A DNA stretch of 64,000 nt from positions 744,257-808,256 of the forward strand of contig VWZS01006719.1 in assembly GCA_013397075.1 (NCBI GenBank). The letters run 5' to 3'. The stretch is from Rhabdornis inornatus (taxonomy: Eukaryota; Chordata; Aves; Passeriformes; Rhabdornithidae). The notes under the pieces were generated by a model. It was not told the DNA's origin, did no database searches, and was given only the letters and a program-made list of their open reading frames with translations. This document shows positions 1 to 13,800 of the stretch, piece by piece. Position numbers and translations under genes: made by a program. How positions within the stretch are numbered: the stretch's first letter is position 1; each line of letters opens with the position of its first letter.

Positions 1-1870
1 TTCATAGCCACTGTCAGCAGGTTTATCTGGTGGTAAAAGTTTCTGAGGACTTTGAGCCTGTAAAGATTCTAAAACCTCATTTACATCTAAAGAATCCAAA
101 GAATCAGGTGTCTCTAAGGCTTGTTCTACAGTCTGTATAGGAGATGGGCTGTCTTCCAAAAGACTATCCTGACTTGTACAATCTGAAGCAGCAACAGAAA
201 TTGAGGTCACCTCTTCTGGAACATTCTTACAGTTCTCAAAATGATTTGCTGTTTCTTGTATTTCCTCCAATAAACATTCTTTTTTTTTAAGTACGGGAGA
301 ACTATCTTGCAAGTTTCTTTTCCTATCTTCCCGATCACTACATTTTTCTCCATTAAAAGTTATTTCATCAGACTTGAAAAGCATTCCCTCTTTCATCTGT
401 GCATCACACTCATTTGTTTCAACAGCAACACTGTAAGATGGACTGTTTCCAACATTATTATTTTTGGCATTATAAGATAGCTCTTCTTGACAGAGAACAT
501 CAGTGTTACAGGACATGACTTCATTCACTTCTACATTTAGAAATTTCCCCTCATCCTTCAAAATAGGAAGATTTGCACAGTTATCACATGAATTATATGC
601 TGTGGGAGGACTAGAGGATGCCTGCATCTCTACAGGAGTCTGGGACTGGGAACTGGGATCTTTATTCATTGTCACTGGGTTAAAATTTTCATCTTTCACT
701 GTTCTAAGACTTTCATGTATTAAAGAAAAGACCTGTGCATTTTCAGCCAGCACAGGCTCAGGCTCTACAGAGTTTCTTTTTGAGGTTTCCAATATACTCT
801 TTAGAACATCATCTGAGTTTTGCCCAAAATCACTGCTGGTTTTGTTAGGCAATAACCCTGTTAGTAAGTTTTTCTCTTGAAGAAATAAGAAGTTATCAGA
901 AAGTTCTTCCAAAGTTACTGGGTCTGACTGGTTAGAGATATTTTCACATAAGGAAACTGTTTCATTTTCAGAAGCATAACTAGAATGCTCCTTCTCAGAA
1001 CAGCCTACTGCCTTTCTAGCATCTGTGTTTGAGTTCAAAACAGCTGGTTTAACATCTTTAGGAGAATCATCAGCAAACCCAAGTACTTTTCTTTTTGTCA
1101 ATTCTGATCTATCAATGTCATTACATATACTCTGGAAAGGACTTTCTGGGCTACTAGCAGCAGGCAAAAATTCCTCTTTAGGATCTGTATTGTAGTGGAA
1201 GAAGTCCCCATCGGTACTAGACTCTTCAACATCAAGATCCCTGAGAACCGTGAAATGAGAACTTTTTTCTTGTACAGCTTCTTGATGATCAACTTCTGTT
1301 GTTAATACAACTGATTGGTTATCAAAATTCATGTTGCAGCCACTTCCTTTTTCCTCCAACTGGATATAGTAGTCATTTCCAACGGAAAGTTTGTGTGCAT
1401 CAAATACAGGTAAGACCCCAGGGACAGCAAGTGACGCCTCTTGACCACTTCCATCCTGTGCTCCTGGTCCTTGCTCTGAAAGTGACCTCTCAAAAACCTC
1501 CACTGGATAGAAAATACTTGTGTAGGTCATGGCTTCATCAGGATTCACATGTCCACATTCATCAAAGTGATCGTGTTTAGCTGCCTCCCAGATGTATTCA
1601 AAGCTCAAACCATGGCTTGTTTCAGTTACAGTCAGAACTTCCTCCAGCTCATGGCCAAGTCTGTCTCCTGTGAAGTGATCCAAGATTGGGAATGCAGAGT
1701 TACTTGCTTCTCTATTTGAGGTGTTTGGTTTCAGAGCATTCCACTGCTGCTCAAAATCAATCTCTGAGTCCCTTTGGCTTTGCATGCGGAGGTAAGTTAA
1801 AAGTCTGTGCACTTCTTCTGCTGTCGGTCTCTTTTCTGGAGGCAGCCAACAGAACTGCAGAACTTCATAC
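1..1870 (-). CDS. LMTK2: LMTK2 coding exon 11 (large tail exon, truncated by window edge)
   Basis: The acceptor is TTTGTATAG at 1871-1879. The exon stays open without a frameshift for 1,870 bp to the window edge, giving residues 399-1022. It finishes the kinase domain (YEVLQFCWLPPEKRPTAEEV, HRLLTYLRMQ) and enters the long acidic Ser/Thr-rich tail. Blocks shared with the human tail include SYTSIFYPVEVFE (about 1490-1530), VFDAHKLSVGNDYYIQLEE (about 1350-1410), VEESSTDGDFF, ELSENFLFLQEKNLL (about 850-900), TSQDSLLEDS and PPDKPADSGYE at the edge. The segments between blocks differ strongly, as expected of a disordered tail. The PP1-docking and most C-terminal parts lie outside the window. Confidence 0.95.
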
Positions 1871-4800
1871 CTATACAAATAAAAACATGCTTCAATGGGT
1901 TTCACAGTGAAAAGGAATTTAAAGAATTCAGACACCTAACAAGCCTCAGAGTACTAGTATCACTGGCAGGAACTTCCATCTCTAGCAAGTCCTTTTACTC
2001 CTTTTGCTGAGTTGCCATGTAGCAATTTCAATGTATTTAAGAGAACTGAGTCATTTGAGAAACTTCTTCAGCAGCTTTAAGAATAAATAGAAACATTCAA
2101 AGTTTACCATCTATCAGAGTATGGCTGCTCCAGACGTGGCTTGAAGGGCTTAACCTGCTTCTCCTTGATGACATGGGTTAGGACTTCCCTGTCAGAGAAG
2201 TCTGAGTAAGGCCGAGCACCATTCTCAAACAGCTCCCACAACGTCACACCCAGGGACCTGCAGAAGAGCAGGAAATGACAGGGCATTCTCAGAACTATTT
2301 TAGAGTGGCTTTTCTAAGAAAGGATAAGCAAAGCATACCTGGCAAGAAGAAATAAATACTATTCTCCATTGTCTCTAGAAAAACTTCAGAACTTGTTAAT
2401 TCATTCTGACAGAATGCTAAAAGCCTGAAGAATAAAGTGCTTGAAGGCAATAACAATGAAGGCAACAAAATATAGGTCTCAAATTATTTGATCATGGGGA
2501 AAACCCCCACATATAATAAAATATTTCTGTATTTTATATTTTTAAATTGTCGAAAAGATTATGAGATTAAAAAACCTTTCAGTTAGTGCAACAGAAGAGA
2601 AAAAGCTTTCATGAGAAATTGCATTTATAGGCCAAACTGCTAGAAAAGTCATCCTTGTTCCAGAGTTCACAGAATTCCTTATTGTCAAGCTGCAGTGGTC
2701 AAAAGCTACCTCTGCTCAGTGCTGCATCTGTACTATATCCAACACTAACCACATTTTCACTGATTACAGTCAATGCTAATCTTCAGGGAATCCTTCTGTG
2801 CTCAAAATGCAAAGTAACTGACTCTGCACATAGAATAATTTAGATTGGAAGGGGTGTCTGGAATCATCTAGTCCAAACCTGTTCAAAGCAGCTCTTCGTA
2901 AGAGGCACTGAAATACAAGTTGGAAACCTTAAGACCCTGGCTGCTTGTAGTCCAGATGAACAGTATGAGCTGAGGAAGCCTCCTTGGAGGATGGAAGCAA
3001 ATTAGTTTTTACATTTTACATTCAAATTTTATAGAAATTTACTATTTCTATATACCCCACTTGCTTTCTGCAACCTTACTTATAAAACACCAAACAAAGT
3101 CTAGTTTACTATTTAATATCCTTCAGATATAAAGCAGGAATTAACTACAATATTTTCAGAAACGTTAGCCTAATCCAGTTTCCATTATCCACATTTTTTG
3201 GGGCTTGAGAACTGAAGTGGAACTTGGCAATTTCAAAAAGGTTCATCTTCAGCCATTGTCTACCAGCTCTTTGGCAGCAGAAGCCATCAGTTAATTGCTG
3301 CTCTCAAATGCTGCAGCAAGAACACAGCATTTTAATTAAAATGCCATTGTTCTACCAATTGAACTTCAGGCTCTAGTGGGATCAACTTTTTATGTCACTA
3401 ACAGCTACTTATTCTTGGAAAAATCATTTACCATTTCTTTCCTTTGCAAACATCTGAAGGTATTTTTATTAATATAAACACCTATTATTCTGCTAAACAT
3501 TTTTGCTTGCTCCAACTTTCTCTCAGATTTCTACACATCTTTCCAAAGCAGGATATAATTTCAGGTTTATAGAGATTAACCCACTGCACATCTGATGCAT
3601 CAGGCTAATTTAAATATAATTTACTCTTTCATGTAATATTTCAAAATATGTTCACAAATCCCTCATTGAAATTTTTTAAGTGTTCTACATACCATATGTT
3701 ACTGTATTTATTTTGCTCTGCTGATAACAGTCTGTCTTGAAAACTTGTTACTAACTCAGGTGCAGTCCATCGTAGAGGAACAAGTTTCTTCTCATCTGTC
3801 TCAATATAATCTTCCTAAATTATTGATCAAAATGAAGAAAAAAATTTAACAAAAAGGCTGAACATACATTGGATCAACTTCCAGACAGTGACAGTCATTA
3901 ATGTTTTTATGTGATGCCTATATAAAAAATTAGAATTTAAAAAAAAAAAATCCTATTTTCCCCCAGTAGCAGAGAATAATGCTACAGAGGAAAGTCACTG
4001 CATAGCAGAAACTTGAATGCCAACTTCTTGTTCAAGGTTTGGTATTTACAAAGTGTTTTAATTAATGTCCTTAACTTTTCACTTTCTTGATATACTTTAA
4101 TATTTTGAATATTTTCATTAAGAAATTTGAACTATTCTTTCAAATGTGTCCCTAAAACACATTAAAATTAGTTTGTTCATATTGTAGGGCTACTGTAAAA
4201 AGGGCCACAAAAGAGTAGATTTAACAGAAGATTCCCGAAGCATAAACTCTACTCATCTCTATAAAGGTACCTATACTGGTACATGAACTTGCTACAGTTA
4301 TTTGCCAATAATACTTTGAAAGTTCTTTATTCAAATAAAGGACAATCTAGTATCAGTTTACAACTTTCATGCTTGCTTGTTGTAACTTGGCCCCCAAATT
4401 TGTTAGTGGTCCATGACTAGATTAACTCACCTTATACCTACTGAATCCTATACCGTAATCTCCTACTTTGACATTTAAATCCGATGTCAGGAAGCAATTC
4501 CGTAAGGCCAAGTCACTGCAAATGCAAACAAATAAACAGTGATCTAAACCAAACAATAAGACAGTTTTCTTGTTGTTTACATTTTTATTAAGTTTTAGAA
4601 CCTACACATGCCAGCAATTGATTTCATATCTCACTGAAATACTGCAGCCACTACAGTTCTATACAAACACTCATCACTTCCAGAAAAAACAAACACTGAA
4701 AGGGTTTTTCCTTAGAGAGGACTTATTGGACAAGATTTCTTTTGTGGCCAAAAGGTTGTGATCTCCCTTGGGCATTCCCACTGCTTCAAAGGAGAATCAG

Positions 4801-7800
4801 TTTAGAGCCAGAGCTAAGCAGACTCTGCAATCTGGAATCCAAAGAAAACTAAACACAGTGACAAGGCAATCACATTAAAAGATTTCATACAAAAACCCTA
4901 GACTATTATGCTGCCCTGTAAAAAAAAGTTCAAGCTGCAGTCACTTCTCTAGGAGCAGTGGTGTAGACTCTTAAGCATTCAAACTACACACTGCATTTAC
5001 ATGCAATTATTTCATTCTGCTCACAATCCTCTCATGGAGATTACGTGGGCTGTTCACATGCTACAGTGATGTCAGCCCTCTTCACACCTATCACTGCATA
5101 GCTTGCATTTTAATTCTCATAAGCAAAATCTATCAGCAATTCAGATTAGGTTTAAATAATAATTTGATACTGAGCAACCAGTAATATCTTGCATCTACAG
5201 TTTAGTTTCTTAAGTAACAAACCCATACATTACACATGAACCAGAACTACAGTCTTTGAAAAAGACCAACTCAAAAAGTAACGTATTTCATAGAAGTCCT
5301 CCAATAAACAAATCACAAAGCTCTTTAAAAGATACAGAATTTGCTTCTAGTTGCTACCATAAACCAGACCACATATACTCATGAAACAGCAGTGCTGCTG
5401 TAGTAACACAAAGAAGCAGTTTTAGGAAACCCATCATGCAAACTCAGAAATATATGCAAGTTTAATGAACCTGGAACTGTGGCTGCGACAGCAAAGAGCT
5501 CAGCAGACTAATTGCTCAAATATTTCAATTCTCAGTTTCACAGAGGGGACCAGGAAATTAAGTGCACTGGAAGAACTCTACCTTTGCTTCTGTTGGCTTA
5601 AAAAAAGTCTCTGAAGTACAAATGGTCTGAAAGCCACAGCTTGTCTTGTACAAAGAAAGATGATGTTTTCCTTTCCAGAGTCATTGAACTACACAGGTCA
5701 AAAACACATCTATAACCTTCAAGTATGTCCCAGAATGTTTTGTATTATTTAAATAAATATCCTGGAAGAGAAAAATTGTTGGCTGCTTGAATTTACCACT
5801 AACAACAAAATCACTGATGCTGGAGCTTTACCACTTACTCTGACAGCATCAGGATAGTGTTGCTAGAAGTAAACATTACAATGAGAATCTTGCAGATCCA
5901 CTGATTAATTATTTACCAAGTTTATCTGTATTTCACTGAAAATGTACTGTTAAATTTAACATCTACAAAGCCATGCTGCTGCAAGACAAGAAACTGATCC
6001 CTCCATTAGACAGGTACAACTGGTTCAAGTCATTTGAAATTGTTACATAGGTTAAAAGGAGAGCTCTGTTCATCAGCCACCAGCTGAGGCCAGGCTTTGG
6101 GGTTTTTTCAGGGTTTTGCTGCTGTTTTAAACCCTGCACCTTTTAAGACTTAGGTTTGAGAGTTTATTTCTCCCTGAACAGAAGGTCTCTGCCTTCCCTA
6201 AGCAGCAAGACGTGCATTGATAAGCTCCAACACAAGCTCCTGACTTGCTGAAAGGGTGACGCAAACGCTGGTTCTACAGCCGAGAACAGACTGAGTAACT
6301 GTCTTGTGGTACCCGAGACTTCACCAGGTAAGCCACATTTGGACAACAAGGACTCTAATATTTAAGTCATTTTAGAGGTTAATTGCTTCCAGTTCCTTAC
6401 CACCCCTCTACATTTAATGCAAAAAAAAAAGTCTTTTTCTGGGCAACTTGTTTAACGAATAAATTTTCTCTGCCTTTTGCAACTACTGCCATTCTTTTCG
6501 TATTGGCTACATTAGCTTTAATTAAAAATAAATCTAGCATTTCCCCCAATGGGAACAAGATTCTTCTCCTAGCATGATTACTTCGAAATCTGACTACCTC
6601 CTTTAGTGAAGATTTAAAGGTCACATGAACAACAATTCATTGAGAGAATACCCCTTTCAGTCAGATTTTCCCTCTAAACTCAGCTTCCTCCTTACTGCAT
6701 TAGAAAGGTTTGGGGGTTTTTTTCCATTTTTAGTAACACAGGTAACATTACCAAAGATAAGTTCTAAATTTCTACAATCTAATAAAATTCGCAGCAGGTA
6801 ACATTCATTCTAACTGAATTTTAACATCCCTCCCACCATAATAAACAAAATTCATTTAACTTGGCCATGAATTAATCAAACAACTACATGTGGACTGGCT
6901 TGGCAGCAGGCTGTGTTCTATGGGCTGCAAACCCAAAGAGCAGGTGATCAGCTTTCAGGCAGGTGGAGCTGGAATACCACACCACTGCAGCTCAATTAGC
7001 ACCTTCATTAGCATCACACCTTCATGCCTCAGGCTATTTCACGTGTGGAAAGAGTCTTCAATCCCCCTGGATTTTAATGAAAATACCCAGATGAATTTGA
7101 GAGTGCATGTTGACTGAGTGGCATTTCTCTGGAGCCTACCTGTGCACAAAGCTGTGTTTGTGCATCACGGCGAGGCCAGCGGCGATCTCGCATGCCATTC
7201 TCTGGAGCAGCATGATCTGAGACTCTCCTTTAATGTGATCCTGCTCATTACAGATGTAAGTTTTCAGGTCACCCTGTAAAAGAAGTTGAAGGTATTTATC
7301 AGCCTTATATGTTGGTTGAATCTGAAAAAATTATTTTTAATAAAGATCCAACTGACCACATCACTTATTTACCACATTTATGCTCAATAAAATAGAGCTC
7401 CTCAAGTTTCCAGTCTCCATAAAGGATCTTTAAAAAGTCATCTAAGGCATATAGTGTTGTTCCTAAGGGTTTTTAATCTAATAATTTAGTAATTAACACC
7501 CTAGATCAGACTGACACATAAAACCTGTCATGCATTAATAACTTCCATTTAAAAAAACAGTTTGATGAGCCTCTGCTTTTAAATGAGATGAGTTTTCGAG
7601 AGCTCCAAATCAAAGCAAAGCAAAGCTGTCTGTCTGGAATTTGTAAGGGGCTGGAAGGGAGAGACTAAAGAAGAGAGTTTCAGACATTGCCAGTTCATCA
7701 GAGCTTTCTATATAAAAAGCATGGTAATACAGCCCATTCCAGTCACAGAATTCTGATGACGGCAGCAGTTTTACTGAACCCAAGCAATGCTGAGCAATAG

Positions 7801-10800
7801 ACACGTAATTAATGAGCCCATAGAAGCACTCCATAAATTACTAAAAAAAGAACAGCTTTGGAATAGAGAAAAACAATTGGATACTGTCCAAACATTCAGG
7901 AAAAGGAAGACTCATGTAGTAAGAGAATCCAAGCAAAGGAAAAGAACAAGTTTCTCATGCCATTGTTGTTCATTTTCTTACAGTTTGATTTTTAACCCAG
8001 CAGTCCTGTATTTTTGTTATTTAAAATATAGACTTTCTAAAAGGTTAACAAATTATCTTAAAGACATTTCTGTATTGAGATGCACAACATATATCACAAC
8101 TTATTTCACCAGCATAACATCCTGGGCTCTGTCTATGTCCATTGTCTTCCCAAATCCTGGGCCAAGAAGCTCTTGCCAGAGCAGAGTTTCAAACAATCAG
8201 GAAAGGAACAGCGTTTGTAACACATAGAAGTTCCAAATGGCAGAGCCCAAGGAATACAAGCCCTGAACACCCAGCTGAGCTGACTGTAGGTGGCAGCAAG
8301 AGCCTGAACAAAGTCAAACTCTAAAATTGTCATTCATTCAAACAGCAACTGCTTGCTTAGGGCTTGTCCCAGGTGGATTAAGCTCCTAGGATGCCTGAAA
8401 TGCACACAGGAATTACTTTATAATTTTTAAATGCATTAGTAACAGCAGTGCTGTGTGACATACCTTATTTAGTAAATTATTCATGCAGGCACATATTTTT
8501 GTAGGAAAATCAGCTTTATTAAATCCAGCACCCTGAAACATACCGGTTCTATGTTCCCATTCTGGTCTAATTAAGGCTACAATCAAGATTAAAAATATAA
8601 CATAGGTATTTTTTGTATTGCTTTAAAAGGACACTGCTTGTACCAAACTGGGGTGGACCAATGGTCACACTCAGGTGCTGAACTGCCCTTTAGAAGACCC
8701 AGAAGCTGAAGAATGTTTCAACAGGGACCTTATGAAACTCCAGAAAGACAAATGCAAACTCTCACAGCTGGGAAGGAAAAATCCCTTGCAACAGCACAAA
8801 GTGAGCAGTGGCCAGCTGGGCAGCAGCTCTGCAGGAAGGGACCTGGGCATCCTGGTGGGCTCCACATGAGCCCTGTATGCCCTGGCAGCAGGGAGCAGCT
8901 CCTGGGCTGCACAAACAGAGCCAGGCCCAGGGGAGGTCTCAACATCATCTCAGCACTTGTCAGACCACACAGATCCTGTGCTCAGAACTGACTGCCCCAG
9001 AAAAAGACAAACTGGAGCAAGCTCAAGAAAGAGCCTCCACAACAGTCAGGGGTCAGAGCATTTCACCATGAGGAGAGGCTGAGAGAACTGGGCTCATGCA
9101 GCCTGGAGAAAGAAAGACTTCAGCATAACGACTGTCCAGTATAACTCATTAAAGACTAAGCCAGGCTCCTCCCTGTGGAGCATGGATGGAGGATGAGAGA
9201 GAACAGGCATGAGCTGAAACATGGAAAATTCAGACAGTGTAAGGAAAACAGTTTTTCACATAAGGACTTGAACAGAAGCACAGGCTGCCCAGAAAGAACA
9301 TGCAGTTTCCATCCCTGGATGCTTTCAGGATTCATCTGGACAAAGTCCTGAGAAATCCAGTGTGACCTCAGGATGATGCTGCTTTGAGCAGGAGGCTGGA
9401 GACCTCCCGAGCTCCTTGCTAGCCTGAATTATCCTATGATGCTTCCCTGCCTAAAAGCAGACTGCAGCAACACAGCAACATTATCCCTGCACTATTTTGA
9501 GAGCCACAAAATGGCCCTTTATTGACAGACTTTTTAACACAGTAAATATCAAAGGTTATATATATCTGAATAAATGCAGTTCTGCAAAATTCACTGCAGA
9601 GACATCTAAATATAAAAGGCTCAATCATGCTTGAGGAAGACTCTACTTTCTCTCCAACCTCCTCTGCTGCTCTGCCTTTTCCCTCCTCTCCTGGGATTTC
9701 ATGAAGAACTAAATTTTGCCTTTCTTCCCATCCGTCTCACTTCAGCCATTTTTGTAAGTTTTGATATACCTTTTCTCTGTAGCAGCCAGAAGCTGGGAGC
9801 ACACTTACAGTCAGTACTCTTTGGCAGCCTTTTGTTTGTGCAAATTCCATATTGGGTTCATCTGAACACCCAAATGGCTGACATGACTTTCTAAACAGAA
9901 TGCACTGATGGTTTTAAAACTGATGATGGCTTTAACAATATGAAACAGTTACCAAATTACGTCTACTGAACACATTCTACCAAGTTGTCATAAACTGACA
10001 AATCCCCCCTTTATTGTTAAACCACACACCATTGATAAATCTTCTCTTTGGCTCATATCCATATTGACCACGATCATTAAATAGATTCACTGAACTCTTT
10101 GATGATGAAGTTTTCATTGCAAAGATTCTTTTTTGATGAGAACATGCTTTCAAGCGGCAGTAATTTAAAAAAAGAACCAATCACTGCAAGCAGACACCTT
10201 CCCCTAACAGCAACATCCCTAAAGTAAGCTACAGAGCACTCCAGGCAAATACTGCATCCTGCTGATCTCATCTGCCCAGGGAATTGCAAGACTTGAAGAA
10301 TTTCTGCAAGAACTTGATAGGCAAATCAGCCCCACAATATACATGCAATTTCCACATTTGAATAACTTTCCTTTTACTCATAAATTATGTCAATCCATTA
10401 GAGGATTTGCTGTGCTGACAAAATGCTGGCCATGCACAGGGCTGAGTAATATATTAAAGTTAATAAGACAGCTACCACTATTTTTAACCTGGCATCATTC
10501 TGCAATGTTTAACAGTGAACATTTAACTATTCATAGCAGACTGCACCAACATACAATGCAACTAATATAGGGAAAGGGGCTGTGAGACCTTTTTGAGCAT
10601 TTCTTATTATATTTACCATTTTCTAAATAATTTTAACACAGGCAAAGCATAGAATTTAACACCTTAAATCACTTATGTCCAACTGACAACTTCTTTGCCA
10701 GCTCTTCAAAGTAAGGGATACAGAGCAACTTGGATCACATTATAAAACAGACTAAATGTTAGCCAAAACAGTTCTTGCACATGCAACCGGCAATCTTGTG

Positions 10801-13800
10801 TAACAGAAATGTATCAGGAGTTTCTGTGGCCAAAAAAACAGGTAAGCCAGCCTGCCTGACATTCAGCACCGCCACCCTGACAGCTCTGGTTTCTCTGCAC
10901 TAGTTTCCAGTGCCTCTGACCAAGACCTTTCAATGCCAAGGAGCCTGGGAACTGATAATCCAACAGGGCTGCCTGAGCAGCCAAGACAAGGTCAACTGGC
11001 CCTAAAAAGGCTACAAATCCAAGCAAGAGAAGTAGCAAAAGGAGGATACACTGTGACAGGCTGAGTTTGAAGGAGTGTGAATACAACAACCTCTGTACCC
11101 TCCAGACTGTGTTGGTCAGCAGAATAGTCACATTTTTTGTTACTTAGTATGCCAAATTTGCTAACCAAGGTCAACACTGCCACATGAGCCTCAAAAGAAC
11201 ATGTCACCTGGAGATATTAAAACTTCCTATCCAACACAGCTCATCTTCTCACCATATTTTTTTCAGAACTATTGAATTCTTAAACACACAAGTACAAGGG
11301 ATTAGAACAAGTTTACTTTGCTGGACATACATAGACACCACCATAACATAAAGGAAAGAGCTTTAGCTCGCCACTAAGCCGCTGGCAGCTGAACAGGACA
11401 ATGATTCTCATCCTTCCCATTTGAACAAACAATCACAGACACTGGAACCTTTAGTCAACCACTTAAGTTCCACCTGCCCTTACGCTCTTTCTGCTGAAGA
11501 ATCATTCCCATGTGTTTTGGAAGCACCTCCATGCACCCCAATTCATCCAATTTCAGGGGAAAAAAGTACAAAAGGAGCTTTCATATTGGTTACTAGAAGT
11601 CTAAAAAATCTAAATAACTGCTATTCCAACTCCAGTGATAAAAAGCTTCCTGACACTCCCTTAAAAACCTTTTTACTAAAAATACCTATTTAGCCACATC
11701 TTCTATTCCATCATGCTTCCTTCCTGTCTCTTCTCTGCATTTACCCCAACATTGCCTACCTCCTACTCCAGGCCCTGGACCACAACAAAAATTAGTCATG
11801 TACAGGGATACTGAGCTGCTCACTTGGCCCAGTCTCTGCATCAAACTGCAAAGGGAATGTTATACTGTCTGCCCAGCTCCTGAGTATTTGTGTGCACAAA
11901 GGAAAAAATACCATCATGTTCAGGAGATACTCAGCTCTACCAAGTAAGAACTCTTTAAGTGAGCCAGACTTTCATATTAAAGTTATGTTTAACTGACTGT
12001 AATATATAATTTTCTAAAACCAAGTTTTAGTTCACTTGGAGTAGAATAATGAGCACAGACATTTATTTTCCATTCCAAAGAAATTACCTAACTACACTCA
12101 AATTTGTAAAACTATCACTTTAACTGTCAAGCTTACTGCCCCCAGCTAAAGTGAAAATCTATTCTATCCCCTTAAGTAAAATCCTTTCCAGATTACTCTG
12201 CAGGATCATGACAACTTCTGGCATAAATAATCAGGCATCAAACAAGGATATTATTTTTTCCTGTATACCTAAAGTAGGGCAATCTTTAAAAGCTACTCCA
12301 TCTTCAAATTTAAAGTTGGATTAAATCACATAACTATTTGAAAACATGGCAGCAATCAAATCTGATTTGGATGTATATCTGATAGACTCTATAAAATGCA
12401 ACTCTCTTTCCAGGAGCCTCTTAAAGAAACTCCAATTTGAATAGCAGGTTTAAAAATCACCAAGTAGTATTCTATTTCTATATTGAAAAATTACGAAAAA
12501 CCTTATCTGTTAAGCTGAGGCACAGAGTTTTTAATTGTTAGCAAACCCAGAACATTTCACTTTGATCAGTCACTTAAAAAGTTCAGGCATTGCTTCCATT
12601 TGGAAAAGAAGGATTTTATCAGCACTTCTGCCTCATTAATTTACCACAGCTAATACAATTGAGCAAAAGAGCAGCATGGAAAAATATAGTTATTTAAGGT
12701 CACAGATTAATTGATATTTCTCCAAAAACTCAAGTTCATGCTAACTAATTTAAATTGCCTGAAGCAACTAGAAGCAGATTTTTGCACCTGAGTTTAAAGG
12801 AAAATGCTGCAGTAGTGAAACTGGTAAAAAAGATCTTGCTGAAAATCAAGAATGCAAACTATCTTATTTCTGAAAGACTTATTCCTTAGTAACATCTGTG
12901 CACTTCTGACTTCATTTCTGTCTTGACATCTCTCGAGAAACTCTGCTTTGGGTGACATCTACACAACAAACCTTAAAAGAAGCTACTGAACCAATGTTTA
13001 GACAGCCACTTGGATATTGGAGTTTGTTTGGTTTTAGTAATGTGTTATGCTAAAATAAAACAATTCAAGTCTTTCCAGACCATGGATCCAAATTTTTGTC
13101 TCTCACGGCTCTGCACACTGGGCAAAGTCCAAAAGGCTCTGTACATGCCCCCTCTTCCTCACAACATTCACGAACATTCCAAGGAATGCAGTGGCTGAGC
13201 GAGGCTTTGTGCTGTTCCTCCCATTCCAGAGACTATGTGGCACTGAAAGCAGTGGGAACACCCTTCAGTGTATTCCTAGCTTTTCTTTTGGTGCCCAGGA
13301 AGCACAAGGCAGTTGTTTGGAGGGGGTAGAAAGGGCATAAGAAAGGAAATAAAAGGATAAGAATGTAGGGAAAAGAAGTGTACCATAAGAGAAAGGACTG
13401 GGAAGAGAATGAAGACTGAAAGTGAAAATTCTAGCTATTAGAATAGGCGTGACTGATACCAGAAGTGAGTCCACCATCGCATTTTATCACAAAGCAGCAC
13501 AGCATGGGTAAAATTTGGGCACTCTGGAGGTGAGGGAGAAGTCAGAAGGGAAGAAACTCTTCCATTTTCCTCAATTAACATTTTTACATAAATGGTAATA
13601 AAAACACATTAAGACTGCAGACAGCAAATATTTTGGATGTGATGTTGGTGCGTGCATGTGATACTAGAGTGTGATAAAAAGCTCCCTGCTATGACACCCT
13701 CTGCTCTCCAAGCTCCCTGCTGAAGACAGACTGAAATAAACTGTTAATTCCATTATCAAGGAACAGGTATTTGCCCCTTCAGAACACTCCACAAGCACTT

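Larger units (their letters stand above)
1871..7139 (-). other. LMTK2: LMTK2 introns 7-10 (1871-2107, 2258-3692, 3815-4430, 4516-7139)
   Basis: Four GT-AG introns between exons 7 and 11. The 1.4-kb intron (2258-3692) holds a CR1 3'-end remnant. The 2.6-kb intron (4516-7139) shows nothing recognisable beyond AT-rich sequence. Confidence 0.85.

Noticed and set aside
503..1910. Plus-strand open frames of 60-125 codons
   Set aside because: They lie opposite the continuous LMTK2 exon 11 frame and are shadows of it.
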